A DNA stretch of 6,052 bases. It comes from Acidobacteriota bacterium (GTDB lineage: Bacteria; Acidobacteriota; Terriglobia; Acidiferrales; UBA7541). Below the pieces are notes generated by a model that was not told where the DNA came from, did no database searches, and was given only the letters and a program-made list of their open reading frames with translations. The stretch spans positions 1 through 6,052 of the forward strand of contig QHYF01000299.1 of assembly GCA_003224075.1 (NCBI GenBank), read 5' to 3'. Each line of letters begins with the position of its first letter. The stretch's first letter is position 1. Of this stretch, positions 1 to 6,052 are shown one piece after another. Made by a program: the position numbers and the translations under genes.

Positions 1-39
1 TACGTCCAATGAGGCGCGTTCCCCGGAAATTCGATCCAT
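1..39 (-). CDS. Possible start of the next leftward gene (partial, cut by the window edge)
   Basis: An ATG at 37-39 on the minus strand opens a frame of 13 codons (MDRISGERASLDV) that runs off the left edge without a stop. It is the only ATG in the region downstream of the sigma70-like promoter at 125-153, and would leave an untranslated leader of roughly 75 to 80 bases. No Shine-Dalgarno sits at normal distance; an AAGGA lies more than 20 bases upstream. Too little of the protein is visible to name it. It could equally be chance, with the real start outside the window. Confidence 0.28.
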   Translation of the reverse strand, partial: MDRISGERASLDV

Positions 40-124
40 GCGGGAGCCCGCGTCGAAAACTGTTCCTTCTTCCCGTCCGACCCGTGTGGGTCTTCTTGAG
101 GAATGGGCGAGAGGGCGCCGGGTA

Positions 125-153
125 AGTATAGCGAATCCACCAACACGGGCCAA
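125..153 (-). promoter_or_regulatory. Sigma70-like promoter pointing left
   Basis: On the minus strand a -35 box TTGGCC (148-153, four of six matches to TTGACA) is followed after exactly 17 bases by a -10 box TATACT (125-130, five of six matches to TATAAT). It lies 60 to 90 bases beyond the stop of the sugar-phosphate transferase gene and would start a transcript near position 117, toward the possible gene start at 39. This suggests that the gene to the left can be transcribed independently of the polysaccharide genes. No clear terminator with a T-run separates the two. Confidence 0.42.
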
Positions 154-213
154 CACGTTCAGAGCTTCATGCCGAGCGACGGAAAATATTTCGTAAATGA
201 GCGATTGTCTTAG

Positions 214-1302
214 CTAGGAGGCCATTGATCTCTTTCGAGCCTGGGGCTCATAGGGGGCACGCTCGAGAAACGCGACGCCTGCGAAGATGGCGGCCAGGAC
301 AAGCGCCCCAACAAAGAACGCCCCGCGCGTGGAGAGATAGCTGACGACAACAGCTGCCCCGCCGCCAATGGCGCCGAGGAGATAGAGCGTGAGGACGGCG
401 CCGCGCTGGCCCAAGCCAAGATTCGAAAGGCGGTGAGCGGCGTGGTCCTTTCCGGGTGCTGCGAACGGCAACAGTCCCCGTCTCGAACGCGAAATCGTCA
501 CGAGCGTGGTATCAAAAATAGTCACACCCAGGATCAGAATCGGAGCAAGCCAAGCGGCCAGATGATTGGCATTTTCAAGGCGTAGTTTCAGTCCAAGCGT
601 GGCCATCAGGAAACCAAGAAACATGGCGCCGCCATCGCCCATGAAGATTTTTGCGGGCTTGAAATTCCAGCGCAAAAATCCGGTCGCCGCGCCCAGCACG
701 GCGGCAGCCAGCGTGGTGACCAGAGTCTGTCCGTTCAGGTAGGCAAGCAGCGCGAAAAAAACCGAAGCCATCGCCGCGACTCCGGCGCATAGGCCGTCCA
801 TGTGATCGAGAATGCTGAACGATGCGGTGATGCCAATGACCCAAACAACCGTAAGAGCCGCGTCCAACAAATCACCACCGCGCCCGCCTAGCAGCACGCT
901 GAAAACTTGCGCGCGAATGCCGCTGATGAGCAAGATCGCGGCGGCCAGCGGCATTCCCACAAACAATTTGACTTGATGATGGAGCAACCCCCGGTCGTCG
1001 AGCACGCCGACGGCCGCCACCAGCGTCGCGCCGATAAGGATACCCGCGATTTGCGAGCGTGCGGGTCCACTGAAAGCGAACAACACGGCGATTACCACGG
1101 CAGCGTACATCGCGAGACCGCCAAGAAGCGGGATCGGCGTGAGATGGACCTTGCGGGGGCCTGGCAAATCGACCATGCCCACACGCAACGCCAGCGCGCG
1201 CACGGGTGCGACGAGCATCAACGACGCAAATAGTGCAATGAAAAAAGCCAGCAGGCCTGCGGCCATGCAACCTCGTTGATCGGGTGAGCCGAATCCGGCC
1301 AT
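214..1302 (-). CDS. Polyprenyl-phosphate sugar-1-phosphate transferase, WecA/MraY family
   Basis: This integral membrane enzyme of glycosyl transferase family 4 (PNPT superfamily) is expected to transfer a sugar-1-phosphate, often GlcNAc-1-P, from a UDP-sugar to undecaprenyl phosphate, starting assembly of a lipid-linked glycan on the cytoplasmic face. Visible landmarks: a hydrophobic N-terminus (about 14-37), the family signature VDLPGPRKVHLTPIPLLGG (44-62), the Mg-binding pair D102-D103, a second acidic motif D166-H-M-D169-G, PAKIFMGDGG (216-225), and a His pair H287/H290 in GKDHAAHRL, with many hydrophobic segments throughout. Length of 362 residues is normal. The usual NAFN before the second acidic motif reads ASFS here. 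Start choice is uncertain: the ATG at 1302 has GAGG 16 bases upstream, while an in-frame ATG at 1266 (residue 13) has GAGG only 4 bases upstream and starts just before the first membrane helix. Substrate sugar cannot be read from sequence. Confidence 0.93.
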   Translation of the reverse strand: MAGFGSPDQRGCMAAGLLAFFIALFASLMLVAPVRALALRVGMVDLPGPRKVHLTPIPLLGGLAMYAAVVIAVLFAFSGPARSQIAGILIGATLVAAVGVLDDRGLLHHQVKLFVGMPLAAAILLISGIRAQVFSVLLGGRGGDLLDAALTVVWVIGITASFSILDHMDGLCAGVAAMASVFFALLAYLNGQTLVTTLAAAVLGAATGFLRWNFKPAKIFMGDGGAMFLGFLMATLGLKLRLENANHLAAWLAPILILGVTIFDTTLVTISRSRRGLLPFAAPGKDHAAHRLSNLGLGQRGAVLTLYLLGAIGGGAAVVVSYLSTRGAFFVGALVLAAIFAGVAFLERAPYEPQARKRSMAS

Positions 1303-1333
1303 GCTGGTGCGGCCGGTGCCTCACGTGATTCTC

Positions 1334-1352
1334 ACCGGGTTGGGGACCCGGT
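1334..1352 (-). other. Perfect 7-bp hairpin in the leader of the sugar-phosphate transferase gene
   Basis: ACCGGGT (1334-1340) and ACCCGGT (1346-1352) are exact reverse complements separated by a 5-base loop, giving a GC-rich stem-loop 31 bases before the ATG at 1302. No T-run follows on either strand, so it is not a classic intrinsic terminator. It could stabilise or process the transcript, or influence translation of the downstream gene. Its role is unknown. Confidence 0.4.
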
Positions 1353-1395
1353 TCCCAAGTCGTGCGAACGGATGGCTGCCCCACGCAGCCTGAAC

Positions 1396-1424
1396 ACAAT
1401 ACTGCGAATTTTGTTTTGCGACAA
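1396..1424 (-). promoter_or_regulatory. Possible weak sigma70-like promoter before the sugar-phosphate transferase gene
   Basis: On the minus strand TTGTCG (1419-1424, four of six to TTGACA) is followed after 17 bases by TATTGT (1396-1401, four of six to TATAAT), inside a locally A/T-rich patch within the 212-base gap between the epimerase stop and the transferase start. A transcript would begin near 1389 and carry the hairpin at 1334-1352 in its leader. The match is modest; the gene may simply be read through from the epimerase. Confidence 0.3.
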
Positions 1425-1514
1425 TCGAGATAATCCACCATGTGCTCGGATTATTTCCGCGCGGTTGATGGCCTGATTCGATCCGAAGAGTTCCCGCGCC
1501 ATTGACGCCGCAGC

Positions 1515-2549
1515 TCATCGCTCCGTCAACATTCGCCCAAAGTTACGCTTCACTTCCTCTTTGTCGTGCGTAGAGTAGTACCAATCAATGGTGCGTTTGA
1601 GGCCATCGCGGAAGTGAACTTTCGGTTCCCAACCGAGCAGTTTCTTGGCGAGAGAATTGTCGGCGACGCGGTTGAGCGGGCCGGTGGGCATGTCCGGGCG
1701 CAGCTTGATCTCCGCTTTGTGTCCAGTGAATTCGCAAACCATTCTTGCGGCGTCAATGACGCGGATGCGCTCCATCGTTCCGAGGTTCACGGCCGTGCCA
1801 TCGTTGATTTTCTCGCCCGCCAGGATCGTGCCTTCCACGATGTCGTCAATGTAAGTCCAGTTGCGGATCTGCGTCCCGTCGCCCCACACCTCGAAAGGAT
1901 TCTGGCCGAGGAAAGCGCGCGCAATCATGGCGATGACCGCGTGATTCTCCACGCCGCGCGGGCCGTACACCGTGAAATAGCGGCAGGAGGCGGCGCCGAG
2001 TCCGTGTTCTTTGGCGTAGGCCTGAAGCGTGAATTCGCCCATCAACTTGGCCCAACCGTACGTGTTGTCGGCGTCATTCGGGCCCTTCGTGAGATCTTCC
2101 GTGAGATACAGTTCTTTCTTGGTGTCCGACTGCAGAAAATTCGGATAAACACAGCCGGACGAAGCAAAGACCACTTTTTTCACTTTTGTTTTGAGAGCTT
2201 CCGCAAAGACCAGGCCGTCCAGAAAGAAATTTGAAGCGGGGCCTGCCTGGTGCAGGTCAACGTAGCCGCGCCCGCCGTGGTCAGCGGCGAGATGAAAAAC
2301 GATATCGACCCCCTGCATCGCCGCCCGAGTCACACCGGGTTCGCGCAGATCGGCCTGCAAAAAATCAACTTTGCCAGTCCCGAGGTGATGGCGAATGTTG
2401 CCGAGATGACCGCTGCTGAGGTCATCGACAATGCGAACCTTTCTTGCGCCCCGCGCAAGGAGTTGATCGGTTAGCGTCGACCCGATGAAAGACACTCCTC
2501 CCGTTACCAAGACAGTCTTTCCCGTCCAAAACGTTTCCGCTGGCGTCAC
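1515..2549 (-). CDS. NAD-dependent nucleotide-sugar epimerase/dehydratase, GDP-mannose 3,5-epimerase-like
   Basis: This is an extended short-chain dehydrogenase of 344 residues, predicted to be cytoplasmic and to remodel a nucleotide sugar for the glycan made by this cluster. The Rossmann motif is TGGVSFIGS (16-24), with Ser at the usual middle glycine of GxxGxxG; VDD (41-43) follows the second strand. The catalytic set is S130-S131, Y164-GWA-K168, and SSGCVYP (130-136) places a Cys at 133. Stretches AADHGGRGY (88-96) and FEVWGDGTQIRNWTYIDD (219-236) resemble, from memory, GDP-mannose 3,5-epimerase, whose acid/base Cys corresponds to C133; the partner Lys of that enzyme appears to be H203. 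A C4-epimerase or dehydratase activity is an alternative. The GTG start at 2549 is supported by a Shine-Dalgarno at 2560-2566. The gene lies 20 bases after the ancestral end of the glycosyltransferase, which indicates one operon. Confidence 0.92.
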   Translation of the reverse strand: MTPAETFWTGKTVLVTGGVSFIGSTLTDQLLARGARKVRIVDDLSSGHLGNIRHHLGTGKVDFLQADLREPGVTRAAMQGVDIVFHLAADHGGRGYVDLHQAGPASNFFLDGLVFAEALKTKVKKVVFASSGCVYPNFLQSDTKKELYLTEDLTKGPNDADNTYGWAKLMGEFTLQAYAKEHGLGAASCRYFTVYGPRGVENHAVIAMIARAFLGQNPFEVWGDGTQIRNWTYIDDIVEGTILAGEKINDGTAVNLGTMERIRVIDAARMVCEFTGHKAEIKLRPDMPTGPLNRVADNSLAKKLLGWEPKVHFRDGLKRTIDWYYSTHDKEEVKRNFGRMLTER

Positions 2550-2559
2550 GCTTGCCGTG

Positions 2560-2566
2560 CCTCCTC
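2560..2566 (-). promoter_or_regulatory. Strong Shine-Dalgarno that fixes the GTG start of the epimerase
   Basis: GAGGAGG on the minus strand lies 10 bases before the GTG at 2547-2549. It is the best ribosome-binding site in the window and supports this GTG over later ATG codons, because the Rossmann strand KTVLVTGG begins only ten codons in. Confidence 0.7.
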
Positions 2567-2569
2567 GGT

Positions 2570-2632
2570 TTATTTCTTGGATGCAATGCCGTCGATGGTT
2601 TTCACAAACTTTTGCAGTTCTTTGACTCTATC
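2570..2632 (-). pseudogene. Displaced C-terminal tail of the glycosyltransferase (out of frame)
   Basis: Directly after the current glycosyltransferase stop, a different frame reads YDRVKELQKFVKTIDGIASKK and ends at TAA 2570-2572. Its composition (amphipathic, Lys-rich, ending a few bases before the next gene's Shine-Dalgarno) looks like the normal end of a GT4 protein. Removing one of the two 7-base copies at 2635-2648 joins it smoothly to the upstream gene as AAAPDYDRVKEL. The tail would be untranslated in this sequence unless ribosomes shift frame. Confidence 0.65.
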
Positions 2633-3785
2633 ATAATCGGGAATCGGGCGCGGCCGCCCTGGCGGCTTCACCCATGGCTTTTACTTTGTTGGCGTTGAAA
2701 ACAAGTTGCCGCACAGCGGAAACCACCTCTTCCGGTTTGTCCGGGTCGGCGGAAACTGCGAAACCCCGCGGAACGCCGATCGATACGGCATCCGTTTCTC
2801 TCGGTGCCACGGCCACGATTGGTTTTCCTGCCGCAAGAATTCCATACATTTTGCTCGGTACCACCACGCCTTCCAACCCGCGCTTCACCGTGATGATGTG
2901 CGCGTCGGCGGCGGCCAGTACGGACGGAATCTTTCCCGCCGGGAAAAAATCCAGGAAGCGGATATTGCCGGCGCCCGCGGCAGCCGCTTGGATTTGCGCG
3001 CGCTGTGCCCCGTCGCCGACGAAGACCAGGCCGGCACCTTCGCTCGCGAGGCGCCGCGCGGCGGTAACGAGCGTGTTCCAAGCGCCGTAGAAACCGAGAT
3101 TGCCCGCATGGACCAGGACAAATGAAAAATTGCCGCGGATCGCGCGCACAACCTCCGGATCAGGCGCGGGAAGCGGTGTACTCGGCGGAAGGATTTCCGC
3201 ACCATCGCGAACGATCACCACGCGCGAAGGATCAACTCCTTTGGCAACGATGCGCGCGCGCATGTCTTCGCCCAGAACAATGACGCGTGTCGCGCGACGC
3301 AGCGCCCACCGATGGAGTTTTTCCCAGATGCGCACGAACAAGCTGGGCTCGACGATCGAGCCGCCGATGGCCATGTCCGGATACAAGTCCCGGATGTTGT
3401 AGACGTATGGCCTGCGTTTGAGCATCGCCACGAACGCCCCGACGATCCCTTGGAACGGCGGATCCGTCATCGCGACAATCGCATCGCAGCGCGCAAAGAG
3501 CGCCCGTGGAATTTCCAGCGCCACGTAGCTGAGATAGTTGAGCACCCGTTTCTTCATTTCGAAACGTGGAAGGTCCGTCGATCCCGCGCGAATGATGTGC
3601 GCTAGGCCCTCCCGCTCTGTCTGATACAGCCGCCACACGCGCCGTTCCGTTGGATCGTAGGAAGGCCGCCCACACAGCACTGTCACGTGGTGATTCATGG
3701 ACAAAGCCTCGACCACGGTGCGCGCCATTTTTGCGGTCGCCGACGTGTCCGGCGGGTAATAGAGATTGAGCAGCAAGATTTTCAT
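2631..3785 (-). CDS. Glycosyltransferase family 4, WbuB-like, with frameshifted C-terminus
   Basis: This is a GT-B fold retaining glycosyltransferase expected to add a sugar from a nucleotide donor to the growing lipid-linked glycan on the cytoplasmic side. The N-terminal domain starts MKILLLNLYYPPDTSATAKM, typical of the WbuB group, and contains YNIRDLYPDMA (129-139). The C-terminal donor domain shows VLVHAGNLGFYGAWNT (223-238), FVGDGAQ (255-261), and EGVVVPSKMYGILAAGKPIVA (305-325), the nucleotide-sugar binding region with E305 and K312. The translated product is 384 residues; with one copy of the duplicated 7-mer at 2635-2648 removed it would be 402 residues and end at 2570. The lost part is only the last helix, so the catalytic core is intact and activity is possible. 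ATG at 3785 starts a textbook N-terminus, though no clear Shine-Dalgarno precedes it. The gene follows the carbamoyltransferase by 25 bases. Confidence 0.92.
   Translation of the reverse strand: MKILLLNLYYPPDTSATAKMARTVVEALSMNHHVTVLCGRPSYDPTERRVWRLYQTEREGLAHIIRAGSTDLPRFEMKKRVLNYLSYVALEIPRALFARCDAIVAMTDPPFQGIVGAFVAMLKRRPYVYNIRDLYPDMAIGGSIVEPSLFVRIWEKLHRWALRRATRVIVLGEDMRARIVAKGVDPSRVVIVRDGAEILPPSTPLPAPDPEVVRAIRGNFSFVLVHAGNLGFYGAWNTLVTAARRLASEGAGLVFVGDGAQRAQIQAAAAGAGNIRFLDFFPAGKIPSVLAAADAHIITVKRGLEGVVVPSKMYGILAAGKPIVAVAPRETDAVSIGVPRGFAVSADPDKPEEVVSAVRQLVFNANKVKAMGEAARAAAPDSRL
2635..2648. repeat. Perfect 7-base tandem duplication causing a frameshift
   Basis: The plus strand reads AATCGGG twice in direct succession (2635-2641 and 2642-2648). 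Seven is not a multiple of three, so the second copy moves the leftward glycosyltransferase frame into an early TGA at 2631-2633. With one copy the frame stays open to TAA at 2570-2572. The pattern is what slipped-strand replication would leave. Confidence 0.85.
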
Positions 3786-3810
3786 AAGCGCGGGATGGGG
3801 GTCATGCTGC

Positions 3811-5559
3811 TCAAGATTTCGTGATCAGAAAATTGCCGAGGGCGAGGGCGTCCATCTGTGTGCGCAGGAAGCAATCAATCGCTTCTTCGGGGCGGCAAAC
3901 GATCGGCTCGTTGTCATTGAACGAAGTATTCAGCACCACGGGCACGCCGGTGAGATCGCGGAACGCGGAAATCAGCGCGTGATAGCCGGGATTGGCTTCG
4001 CGGGTGACAGTCTGGAGCCGCCCGGTGCCGTCAACATGCGTCGGCGCGGGAATTTTTTCGCGCTTCTCCGGCCGCACTGCGTAAGCCAGCGTCATGAACG
4101 GCGAAGAATGGGACTTTTCAAAATACTCCGCAGTGAATTCCGCAAGAATTGATGGCGCAAACGGCCGGAAGACTTCGCGGTGCTTAATCCGGCGGTTGAG
4201 AATCTCCTTCATCTCGGGCCTGCGTGGATCAGCCACAATGCTTCGATTCCCGAGCGCCCGCGGCCCCCATTCCGCGCGGCCCTGAAACCAGCCGAGAATT
4301 TTTCCATCTGCAATGATCGCCGCGGCACGGCGCATCAAATCGCGTTCGGGCAGTTCGGCGATTGCGTAGCCATCTCGGGCGATGTTGCGCGCATCGATTG
4401 CGCGGCGAATTTCTTCGTGTGAGTATCCCGGCCCCCAGTAGGCGTGATTCATCACAAAGGACCGGGGCTTGCCGAGAATCTCGTGCCACACGTAGAAGGC
4501 CGCGCCAACCGCGAGGCCCCCATCCCCTGCCGCGGGATGGACGTAGACTTGTTCGAACGGCGTCGCGTCAAAGATTTTTCCATTGGCAACACAATTGAAG
4601 GCCACGCCGCCCGCGAGGCATACCGCCTTGAGTTTCGTGCGTTCAGCAAGCTTCTTCAGCATGCCGAGATAAACCTCTTCGAGGCGCGCTTGCAACGAAG
4701 CAGCCAGATTTCGGTGACGCTGCTCCAGCGGCTCTTCTGGAGCACGAACCGGGCCAAGACGCCTTGCCAATTCAGCCGAAAACATTGTGCCGAGCATCGG
4801 CGTTTTGTCCGTTTCCGCCCAGGACATTTCCGGGCCTGTGCGATGGTGCGTAAAGTAATCCAGCCCCAGCCGAAATCCGTTCCCGTTCGAATGCGAATCA
4901 AAACGCACGATGTCGCGGAAAGCTTCGAGCTGTTCCGGCTGCCCGTAAGCGGCGAGCCCCATGACTTTGTACTCGTCGCCAAATTTCAGAAAGCCAAGAT
5001 ATTGCGTGACGGTCGTGTAAAAAAGCCCGAGCGAATGCGGAAAGGCCACCGCTCCGTCGATGAGCATGCGATGGCCTTGGCCCACGCCCCACATCGTGCT
5101 GGCGAAATCGCCAAGTCCGTCCGCGGACAGCAGCGCAGTGCGTTCGAACGGCGAACAGTAAAAGCTGCTGGCGAGATGCGCCTGGTGGTGCTCGACGCGG
5201 TGAAACTTGGCGCGGAGTTTTTTGGCATCCGCGTCAAACGCCCGAGCCAGCGCCTCGGGAATGCCCGTAAATTTCGCGATCGCTCTCACGCGTTCCCGCG
5301 CGAAAGAGGGCATGCGCAGCGCGTAAAAGAGTTTTGTGGCCAGCCGCGCATACTGGTTCCGGGGAACAGCGACGTGGTGGATGTCCGCCAGCGTGAGCCC
5401 CGCTTCCCTCAGGCAATAGCGAATCGCCTGCGCAGGAAATCCCGCCGCATACTTCACGCGATTGAACCGTTCTTCTTCGACCGCGGCGACGAGGCGGCCA
5501 TCGCAGACAATCGCAGCCGACGCGTTCCCGTGGTACGCGTTGATTCCAAGAATGTTCAT
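3811..5559 (-). CDS. Carbamoyltransferase, NodU/CmcH family
   Basis: Enzymes of this family make carbamoyl-adenylate from carbamoyl phosphate and ATP and pass the carbamoyl group to a hydroxyl on a sugar, antibiotic or Nod factor. Length of 582 residues is usual for the two-domain form. The N-terminal Kae1-like domain has LGINAYHGNASAA (4-16), EHHQAHLASSFYCSPF (123-138), SADGLGDFAS (145-154), GDEYKVMGLAAYG (194-206), LAGGVAFNCVANGKI (315-329) and HPAAGDGGLAVGAA (341-354). H124, H128, D147 and D346 match the spacing of the iron ligands known in TobZ. The C-terminal domain has GRAEWGPRALGNRSI (427-441), KHREVFRPFAPSIL (459-472) and LNTSFNDNEPIV (543-554). All key residues are present, so it should be active. 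The start at 5559 is certain from the family N-terminus, although the nearest GAGG is 19 bases away. Context indicates a glycan acceptor; the exact sugar is unknown. Confidence 0.96.
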   Translation of the reverse strand: MNILGINAYHGNASAAIVCDGRLVAAVEEERFNRVKYAAGFPAQAIRYCLREAGLTLADIHHVAVPRNQYARLATKLFYALRMPSFARERVRAIAKFTGIPEALARAFDADAKKLRAKFHRVEHHQAHLASSFYCSPFERTALLSADGLGDFASTMWGVGQGHRMLIDGAVAFPHSLGLFYTTVTQYLGFLKFGDEYKVMGLAAYGQPEQLEAFRDIVRFDSHSNGNGFRLGLDYFTHHRTGPEMSWAETDKTPMLGTMFSAELARRLGPVRAPEEPLEQRHRNLAASLQARLEEVYLGMLKKLAERTKLKAVCLAGGVAFNCVANGKIFDATPFEQVYVHPAAGDGGLAVGAAFYVWHEILGKPRSFVMNHAYWGPGYSHEEIRRAIDARNIARDGYAIAELPERDLMRRAAAIIADGKILGWFQGRAEWGPRALGNRSIVADPRRPEMKEILNRRIKHREVFRPFAPSILAEFTAEYFEKSHSSPFMTLAYAVRPEKREKIPAPTHVDGTGRLQTVTREANPGYHALISAFRDLTGVPVVLNTSFNDNEPIVCRPEEAIDCFLRTQMDALALGNFLITKS

Positions 5560-5593
5560 CGCGCAATTTGCCAGTGTACCTCAGCCGATTGCG

Positions 5594-6052
5594 TTATGCG
5601 GCGAGGTGGCGGCGGCACCACTCGTTCAAAACATAGAGTGACCACGGGCGTGACCACGAGGTCTTCCCCGCGAGAAACTCCGTCCAAACCGAGCGAACTC
5701 CGCCGGGACGCAGATGACTCGCCAGCGGCGGCGCGGGATTCGCGAAGCTTGCTTCAAGCCGCGCGCGCAGCGGCCCGCGCAGCCATTCCTCCCAGGGCAG
5801 CGTAAACGTGCGCTTTCGCTGCGCGAGAATTTCGTGGGGTAATAAATCGCCGAGCGCCTCCACGAGAAGCGCCTTCTGCGCAGCCGCGCGCCGCCGCCCC
5901 GCGTCCGGCAGAGATCCGACAAATTCAACGAGAGGCGTATCGAGCATCGGCACGCGAACCTCCAGAGATTGCGCCATGCTGACCGCGTCCGTGTCGCGCA
6001 GCAGTGTGCTCGCCATGTACGTGCGCATCTCGAGCCAGGAAATTCCGCCAAT
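5594..6052 (-). CDS. asnB: Asparagine synthase-type amidotransferase, C-terminal part (5' end outside the window)
   Basis: The visible 152 residues are the end of a class B asparagine synthetase domain. The frame is open to the right edge, beginning IGGISWLEMRTYMASTLLRD, so the ATG at 6028 is internal and the true start lies outside. Recognisable family segments are DAVSMAQSLEVRVPMLD, which lines the active site, and RKRTFTLPWEEWLRG, the equivalent of the common KxGFxxP-WLRG segment. The glutaminase and ATP-binding PP-loop parts are not in view. In polysaccharide clusters such proteins often amidate uronic acids of the glycan, as proposed for WbpS, rather than make free asparagine; that role is an inference from neighbours here. 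The stop at 5594 is 34 bases before the carbamoyltransferase ATG, which suggests co-transcription. The symbol denotes family only. Confidence 0.9.
   Translation of the reverse strand: MGGISWLEMRTYMASTLLRDTDAVSMAQSLEVRVPMLDTPLVEFVGSLPDAGRRRAAAQKALLVEALGDLLPHEILAQRKRTFTLPWEEWLRGPLRARLEASFANPAPPLASHLRPGGVRSVWTEFLAGKTSWSRPWSLYVLNEWCRRHLAA

Noticed and set aside
79..92. GACCC-GTGT-GGGTC inverted repeat as a terminator
   Set aside because: The stem is only 5 bp, no T-run of normal length follows, and it lies downstream of a promoter rather than right after a gene.
1334..1352. Hairpin as an intrinsic terminator between epimerase and transferase
   Set aside because: The stem is perfect and GC-rich, but neither side is followed by a run of T residues in the RNA sense, and the next gene is in the same direction and pathway.
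872..1441. 189-codon minus-strand frame overlapping the WecA-like gene
   Set aside because: It shares most of its length with a gene having clear family motifs in another frame and encodes an Arg/His-rich sequence typical of an out-of-frame shadow.
1321..1518. 65-codon minus-strand frame whose ATG overlaps the epimerase stop as ATGA
   Set aside because: The overlap is suggestive of coupling, but the product looks like translated intergenic DNA, the frame passes through the promoter-like element and the hairpin, and there is no properly spaced Shine-Dalgarno (GGAG only two bases from the ATG).
1566..2234. 222-codon plus-strand frame opposite the epimerase
   Set aside because: Antisense to a well-supported SDR gene; no domain or ribosome-binding site recognised.
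4444..5805. Long plus-strand open frame of 453 codons opposite the carbamoyltransferase
   Set aside because: It lies antisense to a gene with complete family motifs; its product is rich in Arg, His and Ser without any recognisable domain, and it runs through an intergenic gap into the next gene. This is the usual shadow of a GC-rich coding strand.

Overview
The window holds five genes that all read leftward (minus strand) as one compact block, plus a possible sixth gene starting at the left edge. Transcription order is: 3' part of an asparagine synthase-type amidotransferase (cut by the right edge), a NodU/CmcH-family carbamoyltransferase, a family 4 glycosyltransferase, an NAD-dependent nucleotide-sugar epimerase resembling GDP-mannose 3,5-epimerase, and a WecA/MraY-type polyprenyl-phosphate sugar-1-phosphate transferase. 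This is the core of a surface polysaccharide (O-antigen or exopolysaccharide) locus. Nothing in it is phage-, plasmid- or transposon-like, and I see no tRNA, rRNA, CRISPR array or insertion sequence.

The organism is a bacterium with moderately high GC, dense coding and a polyprenyl-linked glycan pathway. The protein style would fit a soil or freshwater Acidobacteriota or Verrucomicrobiota genome, but that is an impression and no marker gene is present to fix the phylum.

Layout: 5594-6052 amidotransferase (partial); 34 bases; 3811-5559 carbamoyltransferase; 25 bases; 2631-3785 glycosyltransferase, whose true C-terminus (down to 2570) has been pushed out of frame by a perfect 7-base tandem duplication at 2635-2648; the GTG-started epimerase at 1515-2549 with a strong Shine-Dalgarno; a 212-base gap with a possible promoter and a perfect 7-bp hairpin; 214-1302 the initiating transferase; then a 213-base left end with a good sigma70-like promoter pointing left and a possible ATG start at 39.

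Inferred joint function: the WecA-like enzyme puts the first sugar phosphate on undecaprenyl phosphate at the membrane, the epimerase supplies a modified nucleotide sugar, the GT4 enzyme extends the chain on the cytoplasmic face, and the carbamoyltransferase and amidotransferase decorate the sugars with carbamoyl and amide groups. The most noteworthy observation is the duplication-caused frameshift in the glycosyltransferase; otherwise the locus is a recognisable glycan cluster rather than a new kind of system.
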